Assembly (NCBI GenBank): GCA_021815925.1 | Contig: JAKAZL010000007.1 | Coordinates: 1 to 55,922, forward strand | Direction of reading: 5' to 3' | Length of the DNA stretch: 55,922 nucleotides | Source of the DNA: Pseudomonadota bacterium | GTDB taxonomy: Bacteria > Pseudomonadota > Gammaproteobacteria > Steroidobacterales > Steroidobacteraceae | In this document: piece by piece, positions 7,838 through 17,218 of the stretch | How positions within the stretch are numbered: position 1 is the first letter of the stretch | Layout: the number at the start of each line of letters is the position of its first letter | Position numbers and translations under genes: made by a program | The notes under the pieces: generated by a model | Told to the model about the DNA's origin: nothing | The model's database searches: none | The model's input: only the letters and a program-made list of their open reading frames with translations

Positions 7838-9166
7838 ATGAGCGCGGCAGAGAGCCTCGTTGAAGTGCGCGTGCCCGACATGGGCAATTTCAAAGATGTC
7901 GCCGTCATCGACGTGCTGGTCAAGGCCGGCGATGCGATCGAGCGGGATGCGCCCCTGGTGACGCTCGAGACCGAGAAGGCGACCATGGACGTGCCCTCGA
8001 CGGTCGCCGGCGTGATCGAGAAGCTGCATGTCAGCAAGGGCGGCACCGTATCGGCCGGCGATCTGATCGCCACGGTGCGCGCGCAGGCGGCTGCCGCGGC
8101 CGCGCCGGTGAGCGAGCCGGCTGCCGCGCCGACACCTGCACCGGCGCCGACGCCGGCACCTGCGCCGACACCTGCACCGGCTGCACCGCCCGCCGTGCCG
8201 CTCCCGGCTGACGCTGCGGCGGGCGAGCGGACCGACCTGCCGCCGATCGACGAACCCGGCTTCTCGCGCGCCTACGCCGGGCCGAGCGTGCGCAAGTTCG
8301 CACGCGAGCTCGGGGTGGATCTGTCGCGCGTCAAGGGTAGCGGTCTGAAGGGCCGCATCACCCACGAGGACATCAAGGCGTTCGTCAAAAGCGCGCTCGG
8401 CGCACCCGGTGGCGGTGGGGGCGCACTGCCGGCGCTGCCCGCGGTCGACTTCGCCGCGTTCGGCCCGATCGAGACGCAGCCGCTGTCGCGCATTCAACGC
8501 ATCTCCGGCCCACGGCTGCACGCAAGTTGGGTCAACGTGCCGCACGTCACCCAGTTCGATGAGGCCGACATCACCGAGCTCGAGGCGATGCGCGCGCGGC
8601 TGAAGGATGCGGCCGCCGAGCGTGGCATCAAGCTGACGCCGCTCGCCTTCATCGTGCGCGCCTGCGTCAAGGCGCTGCAGGCGTTCCCGACATTCAACGC
8701 CTCGCTGGATCCCTCCGGCACCAACCTGGTGCTGAAGAAGTACGTGCACATCGGCTTCGCCGCCGATACGCCGAACGGTCTGGTGGTGCCGGTGCTGCGC
8801 GAGGCCGACCGCAAGGACGTCTACGAGGTGGCCCGTCAGCTCGGGGAGCTGTCCGGCGCGGCGCGCGCCGGCAAGCTCGCCGCGGCGCAGATGCAGGGCG
8901 GCTGCTTCACGATTTCCAGCCTCGGCGGCATCGGCGGTACCGCGTTCACGCCCATCATCAACGCCCCCGAGGTCGCCATCCTCGGCGTGTCGCGCTCGGC
9001 GCTCAAGCCGGTGTACCTCGATGGGCAGTTCGTCCCGCGGCTGATGCTGCCGCTGTCGCTCTCGTACGATCATCGGGTCATCGACGGGGCCGCCGCGGCG
9101 CGCTTCACCAGCTTTCTCGCCAAGATCCTGGCCGATCCGCAGGGACTGCTCGAGGCCGTGCCGTGA
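7838..9166 (+). CDS. aceF: Pyruvate dehydrogenase E2, dihydrolipoyllysine acetyltransferase
   Basis: E2 forms the core of the complex and transfers acetyl from lipoamide to CoA. The 442 residues show one N-terminal lipoyl domain with lipoyl-lysine Lys47 in ETEKATMDVPS, an Ala/Pro/Thr-rich flexible linker (about 100-135), and a peripheral-subunit-binding domain around AGPSVRKFARELGVDLSRV and GRITHEDI. The trimer-forming catalytic domain ends with the active-site HRVIDG. E. coli E2 has three lipoyl domains; this one has a single copy and the E3 gene supplies another. Its TGA overlaps the GTG start of lpdA (9163-9166), indicating coupled translation. Confidence 0.97.
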   Translation: MSAAESLVEVRVPDMGNFKDVAVIDVLVKAGDAIERDAPLVTLETEKATMDVPSTVAGVIEKLHVSKGGTVSAGDLIATVRAQAAAAAAPVSEPAAAPTPAPAPTPAPAPTPAPAAPPAVPLPADAAAGERTDLPPIDEPGFSRAYAGPSVRKFARELGVDLSRVKGSGLKGRITHEDIKAFVKSALGAPGGGGGALPALPAVDFAAFGPIETQPLSRIQRISGPRLHASWVNVPHVTQFDEADITELEAMRARLKDAAAERGIKLTPLAFIVRACVKALQAFPTFNASLDPSGTNLVLKKYVHIGFAADTPNGLVVPVLREADRKDVYEVARQLGELSGAARAGKLAAAQMQGGCFTISSLGGIGGTAFTPIINAPEVAILGVSRSALKPVYLDGQFVPRLMLPLSLSYDHRVIDGAAAARFTSFLAKILADPQGLLEAVP

Positions 9167-10926
9167 GCCGCCTCGAGCTGCAGGTGCCGGATCTCGGCAA
9201 TTTCAGCGAAGTGGCGGTGGTCGAGGTGCTGGTCAAGGCCGGCCAGCGCATCGAACTGGACACCCCGCTGCTCACCCTGGAGACCGACAAGGCCTCCATG
9301 GACGTGCCGGCGACCGCCGCGGGCGTGATCGCCGAGGTGCTGGTGAAGGCCGGCCAGAAGGTGTCCAAGGGCACGCCCATCGTTCGCCTGGAGGCCGACG
9401 CGCCGGCCGCGGCGCCGACCGATACGGGGCACGCCGCTCCACCGGCTCCGCCGCCGCCTGTCGCGCCGCCCCTCGCCCCGACGGGCGCGGCGGGTGCGCC
9501 CGGACCGACCGAGGGGTACGACCGCTCGACGCAGCTGCTGGTGCTCGGCGCCGGGCCGGGTGGGTATTCGGCGGCGTTCCGCGCCGCGGACCTCGGCATG
9601 AAGGTGACGCTGGTGGAGCGCTGGCCCACCCTGGGCGGGGTTTGCCTGAACGTCGGGTGCATTCCTTCCAAGGCGCTGCTGCACGCCGCCAAGGTGATCG
9701 ACGAGGCCGCGCACATGGCCGCCCACGGCATCAGCTTCGGTGCGCCCCGGATCGACCGCGGCAAGCTGCGCGACTGGAAGAATTCGGTGGTCGGGCGCCT
9801 GACCGGCGGACTTACGGCGCTCGCCCGCCAGCGCAAGGTGGAGGTCGTCCGCGGTGTCGGCACCTTCCTCGGCCCGAACGTCCTCGAGGTCCGGAGCGAG
9901 GCGGGCGCCGAGCGCATCCGCTTCGAGCAGTGCATCATCGCTGCGGGCTCCGAGGCGGTCCGGCTGCCGGGACTGCCCGACGATCCTCGCCTGATCGACT
10001 CCACCGGCGCGCTGGAGCTGGAGCCCTTCGCGGGTCCTTTGCTCGTGATCGGCGGGGGCATCATCGGGCTGGAGATGGCCTGCGTGTACGAAGCCCTCGG
10101 CACCCCGGTGAGCGTGGTGGAGCTGACGCAGCAGCTCATCCCGGGCTGCGACCCCGATCTGGTGCGGCCGCTTGAGAAGCGCATCCGGCCGCGGTACGAG
10201 CAGATCCTGCTCGGCACCCGCGTCAGCCGCGTCGAACCGCTCCCCGAGGGGCTGCGGGTGAGCTTCGAGGGCGAGAAGACGCCGGCACCGACCGTCTACG
10301 AGCGGGTCCTGGTCGCCGTCGGCCGCGCGCCGAACGGCAAGCGCATCGGCGCGGCGGCGGCTGGCGTCCATGTCACGGACCGCGGCTTCATTCCGGTCGA
10401 CCGGCAGATGCGCACCAACGTGCCGCACATCTTTGCGATCGGTGATGTCGTGGGCCCGCCCATGCTGGCCCACAAAGCAACGCACGAGGCCAAGGTGGCC
10501 GCGGAGGTGGCTGCGGGGCACAAGCGCGCGTTCGACGCGCGCGTCATTCCCTCCGTCGCGTACACCGATCCGGAGATCGCCTGGGTGGGCCTGACCGAGA
10601 CCGAGGCGAAGAGCCAGGGCATCCGCATGGAGAAGGCCGTCTTTCCGTGGGCCGCGAGCGGTCGGGCACTGTCACTGGCGCGCGATGAGGGCCTGACGAA
10701 GCTGCTGTTCGATCCGGACACGCACCGGGTGCTCGGCGGGGGCATCGTCGGACCGAACGCCGGGGAGCTGATCAGCGAGGTGGCGCTGGCGATCGAGATG
10801 GGCTGCGATGCGGCCGATGTCGGCCTGACCATTCATCCGCACCCGACCCTTGCGGAGACCGTGGGCGCGGCGGCCGAGGCCTACGAGGGCACGCTGACCG
10901 ATCTGTATCTGCCGAAGAAGCGCTGA
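9163..10926 (+). CDS. lpdA: Dihydrolipoyl dehydrogenase (E3) with N-terminal lipoyl domain
   Basis: This FAD flavoprotein reoxidises dihydrolipoamide with NAD. At 587 residues it is longer than ordinary E3 (about 475) because an N-terminal lipoyl domain (Lys43 in LETDKASMDVPA) and a Pro/Ala linker (about 80-115) precede the flavoprotein. The FAD motif is GAGPGGYSAAFRAADLG, the redox disulfide is Cys161 and Cys166 in GGVCLNVGCIPSK, the NAD fold is VIGGGIIGLEMA, and the catalytic His-Glu pair is in HPHPTLAE. The GTG start overlaps the aceF stop as GTGA. Lipoyl-bearing E3 proteins are known in several proteobacterial PDH operons. Confidence 0.97.
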   Translation: MSRLELQVPDLGNFSEVAVVEVLVKAGQRIELDTPLLTLETDKASMDVPATAAGVIAEVLVKAGQKVSKGTPIVRLEADAPAAAPTDTGHAAPPAPPPPVAPPLAPTGAAGAPGPTEGYDRSTQLLVLGAGPGGYSAAFRAADLGMKVTLVERWPTLGGVCLNVGCIPSKALLHAAKVIDEAAHMAAHGISFGAPRIDRGKLRDWKNSVVGRLTGGLTALARQRKVEVVRGVGTFLGPNVLEVRSEAGAERIRFEQCIIAAGSEAVRLPGLPDDPRLIDSTGALELEPFAGPLLVIGGGIIGLEMACVYEALGTPVSVVELTQQLIPGCDPDLVRPLEKRIRPRYEQILLGTRVSRVEPLPEGLRVSFEGEKTPAPTVYERVLVAVGRAPNGKRIGAAAAGVHVTDRGFIPVDRQMRTNVPHIFAIGDVVGPPMLAHKATHEAKVAAEVAAGHKRAFDARVIPSVAYTDPEIAWVGLTETEAKSQGIRMEKAVFPWAASGRALSLARDEGLTKLLFDPDTHRVLGGGIVGPNAGELISEVALAIEMGCDAADVGLTIHPHPTLAETVGAAAEAYEGTLTDLYLPKKR

Positions 10927-10932
10927 GCGCGG

Positions 10933-10947
10933 GCCGGCTCAGCCGGC
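10933..10947. terminator. Small hairpin at the convergent lpdA/paaK ends
   Basis: GCCGGC (10933-10938) and GCCGGC (10942-10947) form a 6-bp stem with loop TCA, just after the lpdA stop and across the stop of the opposing gene. There is no T run, so the terminator role is tentative. Confidence 0.3.
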
Positions 10948-12252
10948 ATGGCGCGCGGGCAGGTGAGTCGCTTTGCCGGGGGCCCGCTCGAGGGTTCCGG
11001 AGCGATGCACGATGACCGTGACGCTCACTCCCACGTAAGTCTTCACCCGGCGGGCAAGTTCGGCGGCGATGTGGCTGCGGGCCGCCTCGCTGTCGTGCGC
11101 GCGCTGCAGCGTCTCGACGTGCACCGTCAGGTCATCGAGCGGACCTCTGCGGTTCGTCTCGAGCTTGTAATGCGGCGAGAGTCCCCCGGCGTGCGCGATC
11201 AGCGCCTCGAGCTGCGAGGGATACACGTTGACGCCGTGAATGACCAGCATGTCATCGCTGCGGTCCGTGATGCGCGCGATCCGTCGCATGGGGCCGTCCT
11301 GCGGGGGCAGCAGGCGGGTCAGATCGCGCGTGCGGTAGCGGATCACCGGCAGGGCCTCCTTCGTGAGGGAAGTCAGCACCAGTTCGCCCTCCTCGCCGTC
11401 GGGCAGCACCGCGCCGGTGCGCGGATCGATCACCTCCGGGTAGAAGTGGTCCTCCCACAGCGTCAGCCCACCGGGACGAGCGGCGCTCTCGCAGGCAACG
11501 CCCGGGCCGATCACTTCAGCGAGGCCGTAGAGGTCGTAGGCCTCCAGACCCAGCTGCTCCTGCAGTTGCGAGCGGGTCGCCTCGTCCCAAGGCTCGGCCC
11601 CAAAGATGCCGATGCGCAGCGAGCTGTCACGCGCCCGCAACCCGCGCTGCTCGAACGCCTCGGCGAGGTGCAGCGCGTAGGAGGGGGTGGCCATGAGGAT
11701 GTCGGGACGGAAGTCCTCGATCAGCTCCACCTGCCAGCCGCTGCGTCCGCTCGAGATCGGGATCACCGTGCAGCCGAGCCGCTCGGCGCCGAAGTGCGAT
11801 CCCAACCCGCCGGTGAACAGGCCATAGTCGTAGGCGATGTGGACGATGTCGCCGGTGCGTGCCCCGGCGGCGCGGATGCACCGACCCATCAGCTCCGCCC
11901 AGGTGGCGATGTCGCGCGCGGTGTAGCCGACCACGGTGGGCTTGCCGGTCGTGCCGCTCGAGGTGTGGATGCGTACGACGCGCTCGCGCGGCACGGCGAA
12001 CAGTCCGAACGGATAGTTGGCGCGGAAGTCCGACTTGGTCAGGAATGGAAAGCGCCCGAGGTCCTCGAGGCTGCGCAGATCCTGCGGCTCAACGCCGCGG
12101 GCCGCGAAGCTGCGCCGGTAGTGTGGGACATTTTCCCAGGCATGCTGCACCGACTCGCGCAGCCGCTGAAGCTGCACGCGCCGCAGTTGCTCGACTGCGG
12201 TGCCCTCAGCGGGCACCTCGGTGGCGGTCCTGTTCCCGCGACTCCAGTCCAT
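10939..12252 (-). CDS. paaK: Phenylacetate--CoA ligase family protein (adenylate-forming)
   Basis: This 437-residue acyl/aryl-CoA ligase of the PaaK type would activate phenylacetate or a related aromatic acid through an adenylate. The ATP-binding loop SSGTTGKPT is at 98-106, followed by FGAEPWDEATR, YGLAEVIGPGVA and the C-terminal GVNVYPSQLE segment typical of PaaK. The ATG at 12252 (MDWSRGNR) gives normal family length; the frame stays open upstream but without conserved sequence. No other paa catabolic genes are nearby, so the true substrate may be another aryl acid. It converges on the pyruvate dehydrogenase operon. Confidence 0.85.
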   Translation of the reverse strand: MDWSRGNRTATEVPAEGTAVEQLRRVQLQRLRESVQHAWENVPHYRRSFAARGVEPQDLRSLEDLGRFPFLTKSDFRANYPFGLFAVPRERVVRIHTSSGTTGKPTVVGYTARDIATWAELMGRCIRAAGARTGDIVHIAYDYGLFTGGLGSHFGAERLGCTVIPISSGRSGWQVELIEDFRPDILMATPSYALHLAEAFEQRGLRARDSSLRIGIFGAEPWDEATRSQLQEQLGLEAYDLYGLAEVIGPGVACESAARPGGLTLWEDHFYPEVIDPRTGAVLPDGEEGELVLTSLTKEALPVIRYRTRDLTRLLPPQDGPMRRIARITDRSDDMLVIHGVNVYPSQLEALIAHAGGLSPHYKLETNRRGPLDDLTVHVETLQRAHDSEAARSHIAAELARRVKTYVGVSVTVIVHRSGTLERAPGKATHLPARHAG

Positions 12253-12323
12253 AGCCGGTCCTCGGTACGCAGGGGAGGCTCCGAGTGTAGCAGCCGCACG
12301 GCGCCGCGCGCATGCGCGGGTCT

Positions 12324-12752
12324 CTAGAGTGTGAGCAGCCGCTCGATGTAGCGCTGCTCGTCGGGCAGGCCGCCGCGGCGCTGGGCCTCCCACAGCGTCT
12401 CGGCGAGCCGCTCGAGCATGGCATGCTCGGCGGCGTGCGCATCGCCGAGCCGTGCAGCCAGTTCCCGGTAGATGCGGGCGATGCCGGCCGGACGGTCGGT
12501 GGCCACCTGCTCGCGGATCGCCAGATGCAGCCCCATGTGCAGAAACGGATTTTCCCGGCCGCCCTCGGGGGTGAAGTCCGCCTCGAGCGCCGCGCTCGCC
12601 TCGAGCACCGGCAGGTACTCCGGGTGCTCGGCGATCACCGCGGCGATCTGGCCCTCGAGCGGCTCGAGCGGCAGGCGCGCCTGGTACTTGCGCCAGGCCT
12701 CAAGGTACATCCGGCGCAGCTGCTCACGGTTGTGCTGGGCGAAGACCGGCAT
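12324..12752 (-). CDS. DUF1841 family protein
   Basis: This is a 142-residue soluble protein of the DUF1841 family, a small conserved proteobacterial group with no assigned function. Family-like features are the opening MPVFAQHNREQLRRMYLEAWRK, the NPFLHMGLHLAIREQ segment and the Arg/Leu-rich C-terminal helix ending in RYIERLLTL. The ATG at 12752 lies 5 bases after the nth stop, so it is likely cotranscribed with nth. No membrane segment or catalytic motif is visible. Confidence 0.8.
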   Translation of the reverse strand: MPVFAQHNREQLRRMYLEAWRKYQARLPLEPLEGQIAAVIAEHPEYLPVLEASAALEADFTPEGGRENPFLHMGLHLAIREQVATDRPAGIARIYRELAARLGDAHAAEHAMLERLAETLWEAQRRGGLPDEQRYIERLLTL

Positions 12753-12757
12753 GGTGC

Positions 12758-13444
12758 TCAGCCGCCTCCGCGCCGGGCCGAGCGCCGCGGGCGCGTGCCG
12801 GCCGGCTTGGTCGCCCCGCTCGGCTGCGGGTACTCGCACAGATCCCGCAAAATGCAGCTCGCACAGTGTGGAGCGCGCGCCGTGCACACGTAGCGGCCGT
12901 GCAGCAGCAGCCAGTGGTGGGCATCGCGCCGGAAGGGCTCGGGGGTGTTGCGGGTCAGGGCCCGCTCGACCTCGAGCGGCGTGCGCCCGGGGGCGAGCCC
13001 GGTGCGGTTGGCCACGCGGAAGATGTGCGTATCGACGGCGATCTCGGCCTGGCCGAACACGATGTTCAGGATGATGTTGGCGGTCTTGCGCCCGACCCCG
13101 GGCAGTGCCTCGAGCGCGGCGCGATCGTGCGGCACTTGCCCGCCATGGTGCTCGAGGATCTGGCGGCTGAGCCCGATGAGATTCCGCGACTTGGTGTTGT
13201 ACAGGCCGACGGAGCGCAGGTAGGGCTTGACGCCCTCGACGCCCAGATCGACGAGCGCGCGCGGCGTGTTGGCGATCGGGAAGAGCTTGCCGGTGGCGGC
13301 GTTGACGCTCTTGTCCGTCGTGTGCGCCGAGAGCATCACCGCCACCAGCAGCTCAAAGGGCGTCGTGTATTCGAGCTCGCTGCGCGGCTCGGGATTGGCC
13401 TCGCGCAGGCGACGGAACAGGGCGTGGCGGGTGGCCGCGTGCAT
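12758..13444 (-). CDS. nth: Endonuclease III (DNA glycosylase/AP lyase)
   Basis: This base-excision repair enzyme removes oxidised pyrimidines and nicks AP sites. The 228 residues carry the helix-hairpin-helix LPGVGRKTANIILN with the catalytic Lys, the catalytic Asp in AVDTHIFRVANR, and a C-terminal [4Fe-4S] loop with Cys spacing C-x6-C-x2-C-x5-C (CTARAPHCASCILRDLC). A short basic tail follows the cluster. The start at 13444 (MHAATRHALFRRLRE) lies 5 bases after the RnfB-like stop. The arrangement rnfB-nth recalls the rsx-nth linkage of enterics, although the other rnf genes are absent here. Confidence 0.95.
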   Translation of the reverse strand: MHAATRHALFRRLREANPEPRSELEYTTPFELLVAVMLSAHTTDKSVNAATGKLFPIANTPRALVDLGVEGVKPYLRSVGLYNTKSRNLIGLSRQILEHHGGQVPHDRAALEALPGVGRKTANIILNIVFGQAEIAVDTHIFRVANRTGLAPGRTPLEVERALTRNTPEPFRRDAHHWLLLHGRYVCTARAPHCASCILRDLCEYPQPSGATKPAGTRPRRSARRGGG

Positions 13445-13449
13445 CGCGC

Positions 13450-13998
13450 TCAATGCCCGGGCGGGCGCGAGGCGCCCGCGAGAAGCTTGCGCGCGGCGAG
13501 CAGCGCCGACCGTTCCTCGCTGCGCCGCGCCAGCCGGGCAGTGTGCGCCGCGTAGCGCGCGCGATTGACCGCCGGCCCGGGTGCCGGGGACTGTGCCGCT
13601 CGCGGCACCAGGGTGATGCAGTCGACCGGACAGGGCGCGATGCACAGCTCGCAGCCGGTGCACGCGTCCTCAAGCACGGTGTGCATGTGTTTGCGCGCCC
13701 CGATGATGGCATCGACCGGACACGGCGGCAGGCACTTGGCGCACCCGATGCAGGCCTGCTCGTCGATGCGCGCGACCTGCGGCGGTGCTTCCAGGCCGTT
13801 GGCCGGATTCAGCGGCAGCGGGGCGCGCCCGAGCAGCGCGGCGAGCTGTGCAATCACGGCGACGCCCCCCGGCGGGCACTGGTTGATATCGGCCGCCCCG
13901 CGCGCGACCGCCTCGGCGTAGGGGCGGCACCCGTCATAGCCGCAGCGCGTGCACTGCGTCTGCGGTAGCAGAGCGTCGATCGCCTCGGCCTGGTTCAC
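13450..13998 (-). CDS. RnfB/RsxB-like ferredoxin (Fe-S electron-transfer protein)
   Basis: This 182-residue protein, if read from the GTG at 13998 ([16 protein letters not shown]), has an N-terminal Fe-S domain of RnfB type with [15 protein letters not shown] and CPPGG, followed by a 2[4Fe-4S] ferredoxin domain with [12 protein letters not shown] and [12 protein letters not shown]. It lacks the N-terminal membrane helix of full RnfB and ends in a basic, Ala/Arg-rich tail. An ATG-like frame extension to 14088 would overlap metG and is not favoured. No rnfA, C, D, G or E gene is adjacent, so it may serve as a stand-alone electron donor. It lies between metG and nth on the same strand. Confidence 0.85.
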   Translation of the reverse strand: MNQAEAIDALLPQTQCTRCGYDGCRPYAEAVARGAADINQCPPGGVAVIAQLAALLGRAPLPLNPANGLEAPPQVARIDEQACIGCAKCLPPCPVDAIIGARKHMHTVLEDACTGCELCIAPCPVDCITLVPRAAQSPAPGPAVNRARYAAHTARLARRSEERSALLAARKLLAGASRPPGH

Positions 13999-14017
13999 GG
14001 CGGGCTCGCGGGCTGCT

Positions 14018-16096
14018 TCAGCTGATGCGCATGCCGGGCAGCGCGCCGGCGTCCGGGCTGAGCAGGAATGGCCCGCCGTCCGCACCACTCGCGGCGAGCA
14101 CCATGCCCTCGGACAGTCCGAACTTCATCTTGCGCGGCGCGAGGTTTGCCACCATCACGGTCAGGCGCCCGACGAGGACGGCCGGATCGTAGGCAGACTT
14201 GATGCCGGCGAACACGGTGCGGGTCTCCCCGCCGAGATCGAGCGTGAGTTTGAGCAGCTTGTCGGCGCCGATGACGGCCTCGGCCGCGGCGATGCGCGCC
14301 ACGCGCAGGTCGATCTGCTTGAACGTCTCGATCGAAATCGGCGTGCCGGCTGCGGGACCCGCCGGGGCCGGCGGCTCGGCAGGGGCTTTGGCGGCGGCGG
14401 CCGGGGCCGGCGGCGGGGCGGGCGGTTCGAGCAGTGCATCGAGCTGCTTCGGATCGACGCGCGTCATGAGGTGCTGGTAGGGATTGATGTGCCGCGGCGG
14501 TTCGAGCGCGTCGGCGAAGCTGAGCGCTCGCTCGAGCCCGAACAGCTCGCGCGCCACGCGCTCGGCGAGCGCCGGCAGAACCGGGGCCAGCAGGCAGGTG
14601 AGGGTCTTGAACCCGTACAGCGCCTGCGCGCAGCTGTCCTGCAGCGCCTCGCGCCGGGCCGGGTCCTTGGCGAGCACCCACGGCTCGCGCGCATCGAATT
14701 CCTGGTTCACCCGGTCGGCGAAGGCCATGATCTCGCGCATCGCGCGACCGAAGTCGCGCGCGGCGTAACTGGTGCGGACCCGCTCGAGTACCTCGCGGGC
14801 GCGTTCGGTGAGCGCGGCGGTGCCGCGCGGGTAATCGAGCGCGCCGCCGAAGTGGCGCGTGATGAAATTGGCCGCGCGGCTGGCAATGTTGACGTACTTG
14901 CCAATCAGGTCGCTGTTGACCCGGGCGGCGAAGTCCGCGGGGTTGAAGTCCAGGTCCTCGACGTTGGCATTGAGCTTGGCGGCGATGTAGTAGCGCAGCC
15001 ACTCGGGGTTCATGCCGAGTTCGAGGTAGCGCAGCGGACTGATGCCGGTGCCGCGCGACTTGGACATCTTCTCGCCCGACACGGTGATGAAACCGTGCAC
15101 GTGCACGTTGTCGGGAGCCCGGAACGGGGCGCCCGCAAAGTGCAGCATGGCCGGCCAGAACAGGGTGTGGAAGTAAATGATGTCCTTGCCGATGAAGTGC
15201 ACCTGGCGCGTGTCGGGGGCGGCGAGGAAGGCCTCGAACGTGCGCGTCTCGCCGCGGGCGCGCGCCTTGCCGCTCTCGAAGTAGCTCTTCAGCGCGGCGA
15301 GATAGCCGATCGGCGCATCGAGCCAGACATAGAAGAACTTCCCGGGTGCATCCGGGATCGGGATGCCGAAGTAAGGCGCATCGCGCGAGATGTCCCAGTC
15401 CCCGAGCGCCTGCTCGCCCTGTCCCGCGAGCCACTCGCGCGCCTTGTTGGCGACCTGCGGCTGCACGTGGCCGGCGGCCTCGAGCCACTCCTGCAGGAAA
15501 TTCACGCAGCGCGGGTCGGAGAGCTTGAAGAAGAAGTGGTCCGAGGTCTTGAGCACCGGCCGGGCGCCGGTGAGCGCCGAGTACGGCTCGATCAGCTCGG
15601 TCGGCGCGTACACGCTGCCGCAGACCTCGCAGGCGTCCCCGTACTGGTCCTTGGCATGGCACTTGGGGCACTCGCCCTTGATGTAGCGGTCGGCCAGGAA
15701 CATGCCCTTGAGCGGATCGAAGAACTGCTCGACGGGCCGGGCATAGATCAGGCCGGCTGCCCGCAGCCGCCGGTAGATGTCCTGCGAGAGCGCGGTGTTC
15801 TCGGGGGAGTGGGTCGAGTGCCAGTGATCGAAGCCGATGTGAAAGCCGTCCAGGTAGCGCGCCCGGCCGGCGGCGACCCGCGCCACGAGCGCCTCGGGGC
15901 TTACGTGCTCGGCTTCGGCCTTGAGCATGATGGGCGCGCCGTGCGCGTCGTCGGCGCCGACGAAATGCACCTGCTTGCCCTGCATGCGCTCGAAGCGCAC
16001 CCAGATGTCGGCCTGGATGTACTCCATGATGTGCCCGATGTGGAACGGGCCGTTGGCATAGGGCAGGGCGGTGGTGACGAAGAATGTCTCGCTCAT
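14018..16096 (-). CDS. metG: Methionyl-tRNA synthetase
   Basis: This class I aminoacyl-tRNA synthetase charges tRNA-Met. The 692 residues include the HIGH box HIGH within [10 protein letters not shown] (19-22), a zinc knuckle with Cys143, Cys146, Cys156 and Cys159, the KMSKS loop (343-347), and after an Ala/Pro-rich linker a C-terminal EMAP-like tRNA-binding domain (about 590-692) that supports dimerisation. The ATG at 16096 gives the standard [16 protein letters not shown] start. It is followed by the RnfB-like gene 19 bases downstream. Confidence 0.98.
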   Translation of the reverse strand: MSETFFVTTALPYANGPFHIGHIMEYIQADIWVRFERMQGKQVHFVGADDAHGAPIMLKAEAEHVSPEALVARVAAGRARYLDGFHIGFDHWHSTHSPENTALSQDIYRRLRAAGLIYARPVEQFFDPLKGMFLADRYIKGECPKCHAKDQYGDACEVCGSVYAPTELIEPYSALTGARPVLKTSDHFFFKLSDPRCVNFLQEWLEAAGHVQPQVANKAREWLAGQGEQALGDWDISRDAPYFGIPIPDAPGKFFYVWLDAPIGYLAALKSYFESGKARARGETRTFEAFLAAPDTRQVHFIGKDIIYFHTLFWPAMLHFAGAPFRAPDNVHVHGFITVSGEKMSKSRGTGISPLRYLELGMNPEWLRYYIAAKLNANVEDLDFNPADFAARVNSDLIGKYVNIASRAANFITRHFGGALDYPRGTAALTERAREVLERVRTSYAARDFGRAMREIMAFADRVNQEFDAREPWVLAKDPARREALQDSCAQALYGFKTLTCLLAPVLPALAERVARELFGLERALSFADALEPPRHINPYQHLMTRVDPKQLDALLEPPAPPPAPAAAAKAPAEPPAPAGPAAGTPISIETFKQIDLRVARIAAAEAVIGADKLLKLTLDLGGETRTVFAGIKSAYDPAVLVGRLTVMVANLAPRKMKFGLSEGMVLAASGADGGPFLLSPDAGALPGMRIS

Positions 16097-16143
16097 CCGG
16101 CAAGTCTACCGGGAGCGGACCGGCCGAGACACCCCCGTGGGGC

Positions 16144-17205
16144 TCAGCCGGTGTCCTTCAGAGCCTCGAAGCGCGACTTGTTAATGGCCTTATTGTAGGC
16201 CTCGCGCGGACTGACCAGCCGCTGCTCGAGCAGCTGTTGAATCGCCGAGTCCATGGTGCGCATGCCGAACTGGGCGCCGGCCTGCATGGTGTTCTCCAGC
16301 TGGTCGAGCTTGCCCTGGCGGATCAGGCTCGCCGCCGCCGGGGTGTTGATCAGGATCTCGAGCGCTGCCACCCGGCCCTGACGGTCGGTCTTTTGCAGCA
16401 GCTGCTGGGAGATCACCCCGCGCAGCGAGGTGGAGAGCATCGCACGCACGTGCGATTGCTTGTCCGACGGGAACACGTTCACCATGCGGTCGACGGTCTG
16501 GGCCGCCCCGTTGGTGTGCAGGGTGCCCATCACCAGGATGCCGGTCTCGGCCGCGGTGACCGCGATGCTCATGGTCTCCAGGTCACGCAATTCGCCGACC
16601 AGAATGACATCCGGATCCTCGCGCAGCGCCGAATGCAGCGCCGCGGCGAAGCTCGAGCTGTGCACGCCGATCTCGCGCTGGCTGATCAGGCAGCTCTTGC
16701 GCTGATGCACGAACTCGATCGGGTCCTCGATGGTGAGGATGTGACCCTTCTCGCGCGTGTTGATATCGTCGATCATCGCCGCGAGCGTGGTCGACTTGCC
16801 CGAGCCGGTCTTGCCGGTGACCAGGACCAGGCCATTGTTGGCCCGGCACAGCTGGATCACCGCGGGCGGCATGCCGAGCTCCTCGAGCGTGAGCGCCCGG
16901 GAGGGAATGGCGCGGAACACCGCTCCCATGCCGTTCAGCTGGCGCAGCACGTTGACGCGAAAGCGCCCGCGCTCCGGGATGTGGTAGGCGAAGTCCGCCC
17001 CGTCGTGCGCCTCGAAGCGCTCCTGGGCAAGCTTCGGCATGATCTCGTAGAGGGCCTGCTTGACCGCCTCGGGGGCGAGCGTCTCGTTGCGCAGCGGCAT
17101 CAGCTCCCCGTACAGGCGGATGCGCGGCGGCTCACCGGCGATGTAGTGCAGGTCGGAGCCGCGCTTTTGCAGGATCTCGATCAGCAGCGAGTCGATTTCG
17201 GCCAC
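16144..17205 (-). CDS. PilT/PilU-family type IV pilus retraction ATPase (second copy)
   Basis: This is a 353-residue hexameric ATPase of the PilT class, thought to drive disassembly of type IV pilin filaments at the inner membrane. Visible are the N-terminal PAS-like domain with the SDLH motif, Walker A GKTGSGKST (131-139), the Asp box EDPIEFVH, Walker B LREDPDVILVGELRD and the His box GTLHTNGAAQTVDR. It follows its paralogue by 13 bases and surely shares its transcript. It lacks a long C-terminal extension, so I cannot decide between PilT and PilU. The usual neighbour yggS is absent. Confidence 0.88.
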   Translation of the reverse strand: MAEIDSLLIEILQKRGSDLHYIAGEPPRIRLYGELMPLRNETLAPEAVKQALYEIMPKLAQERFEAHDGADFAYHIPERGRFRVNVLRQLNGMGAVFRAIPSRALTLEELGMPPAVIQLCRANNGLVLVTGKTGSGKSTTLAAMIDDINTREKGHILTIEDPIEFVHQRKSCLISQREIGVHSSSFAAALHSALREDPDVILVGELRDLETMSIAVTAAETGILVMGTLHTNGAAQTVDRMVNVFPSDKQSHVRAMLSTSLRGVISQQLLQKTDRQGRVAALEILINTPAAASLIRQGKLDQLENTMQAGAQFGMRTMDSAIQQLLEQRLVSPREAYNKAINKSRFEALKDTG

Positions 17206-17218
17206 GGCGTTCGGCTCC

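Noticed and set aside
8131-8190. Repetitive Pro/Ala/Thr-coding DNA in aceF considered as an independent repeat element
   Set aside because: It encodes the flexible interdomain linker expected in E2 proteins.
13949-16198. Plus-strand frame of 749 codons opposite metG
   Set aside because: Antisense to metG, with repetitive Glu/Arg/Leu content typical of a shadow frame.
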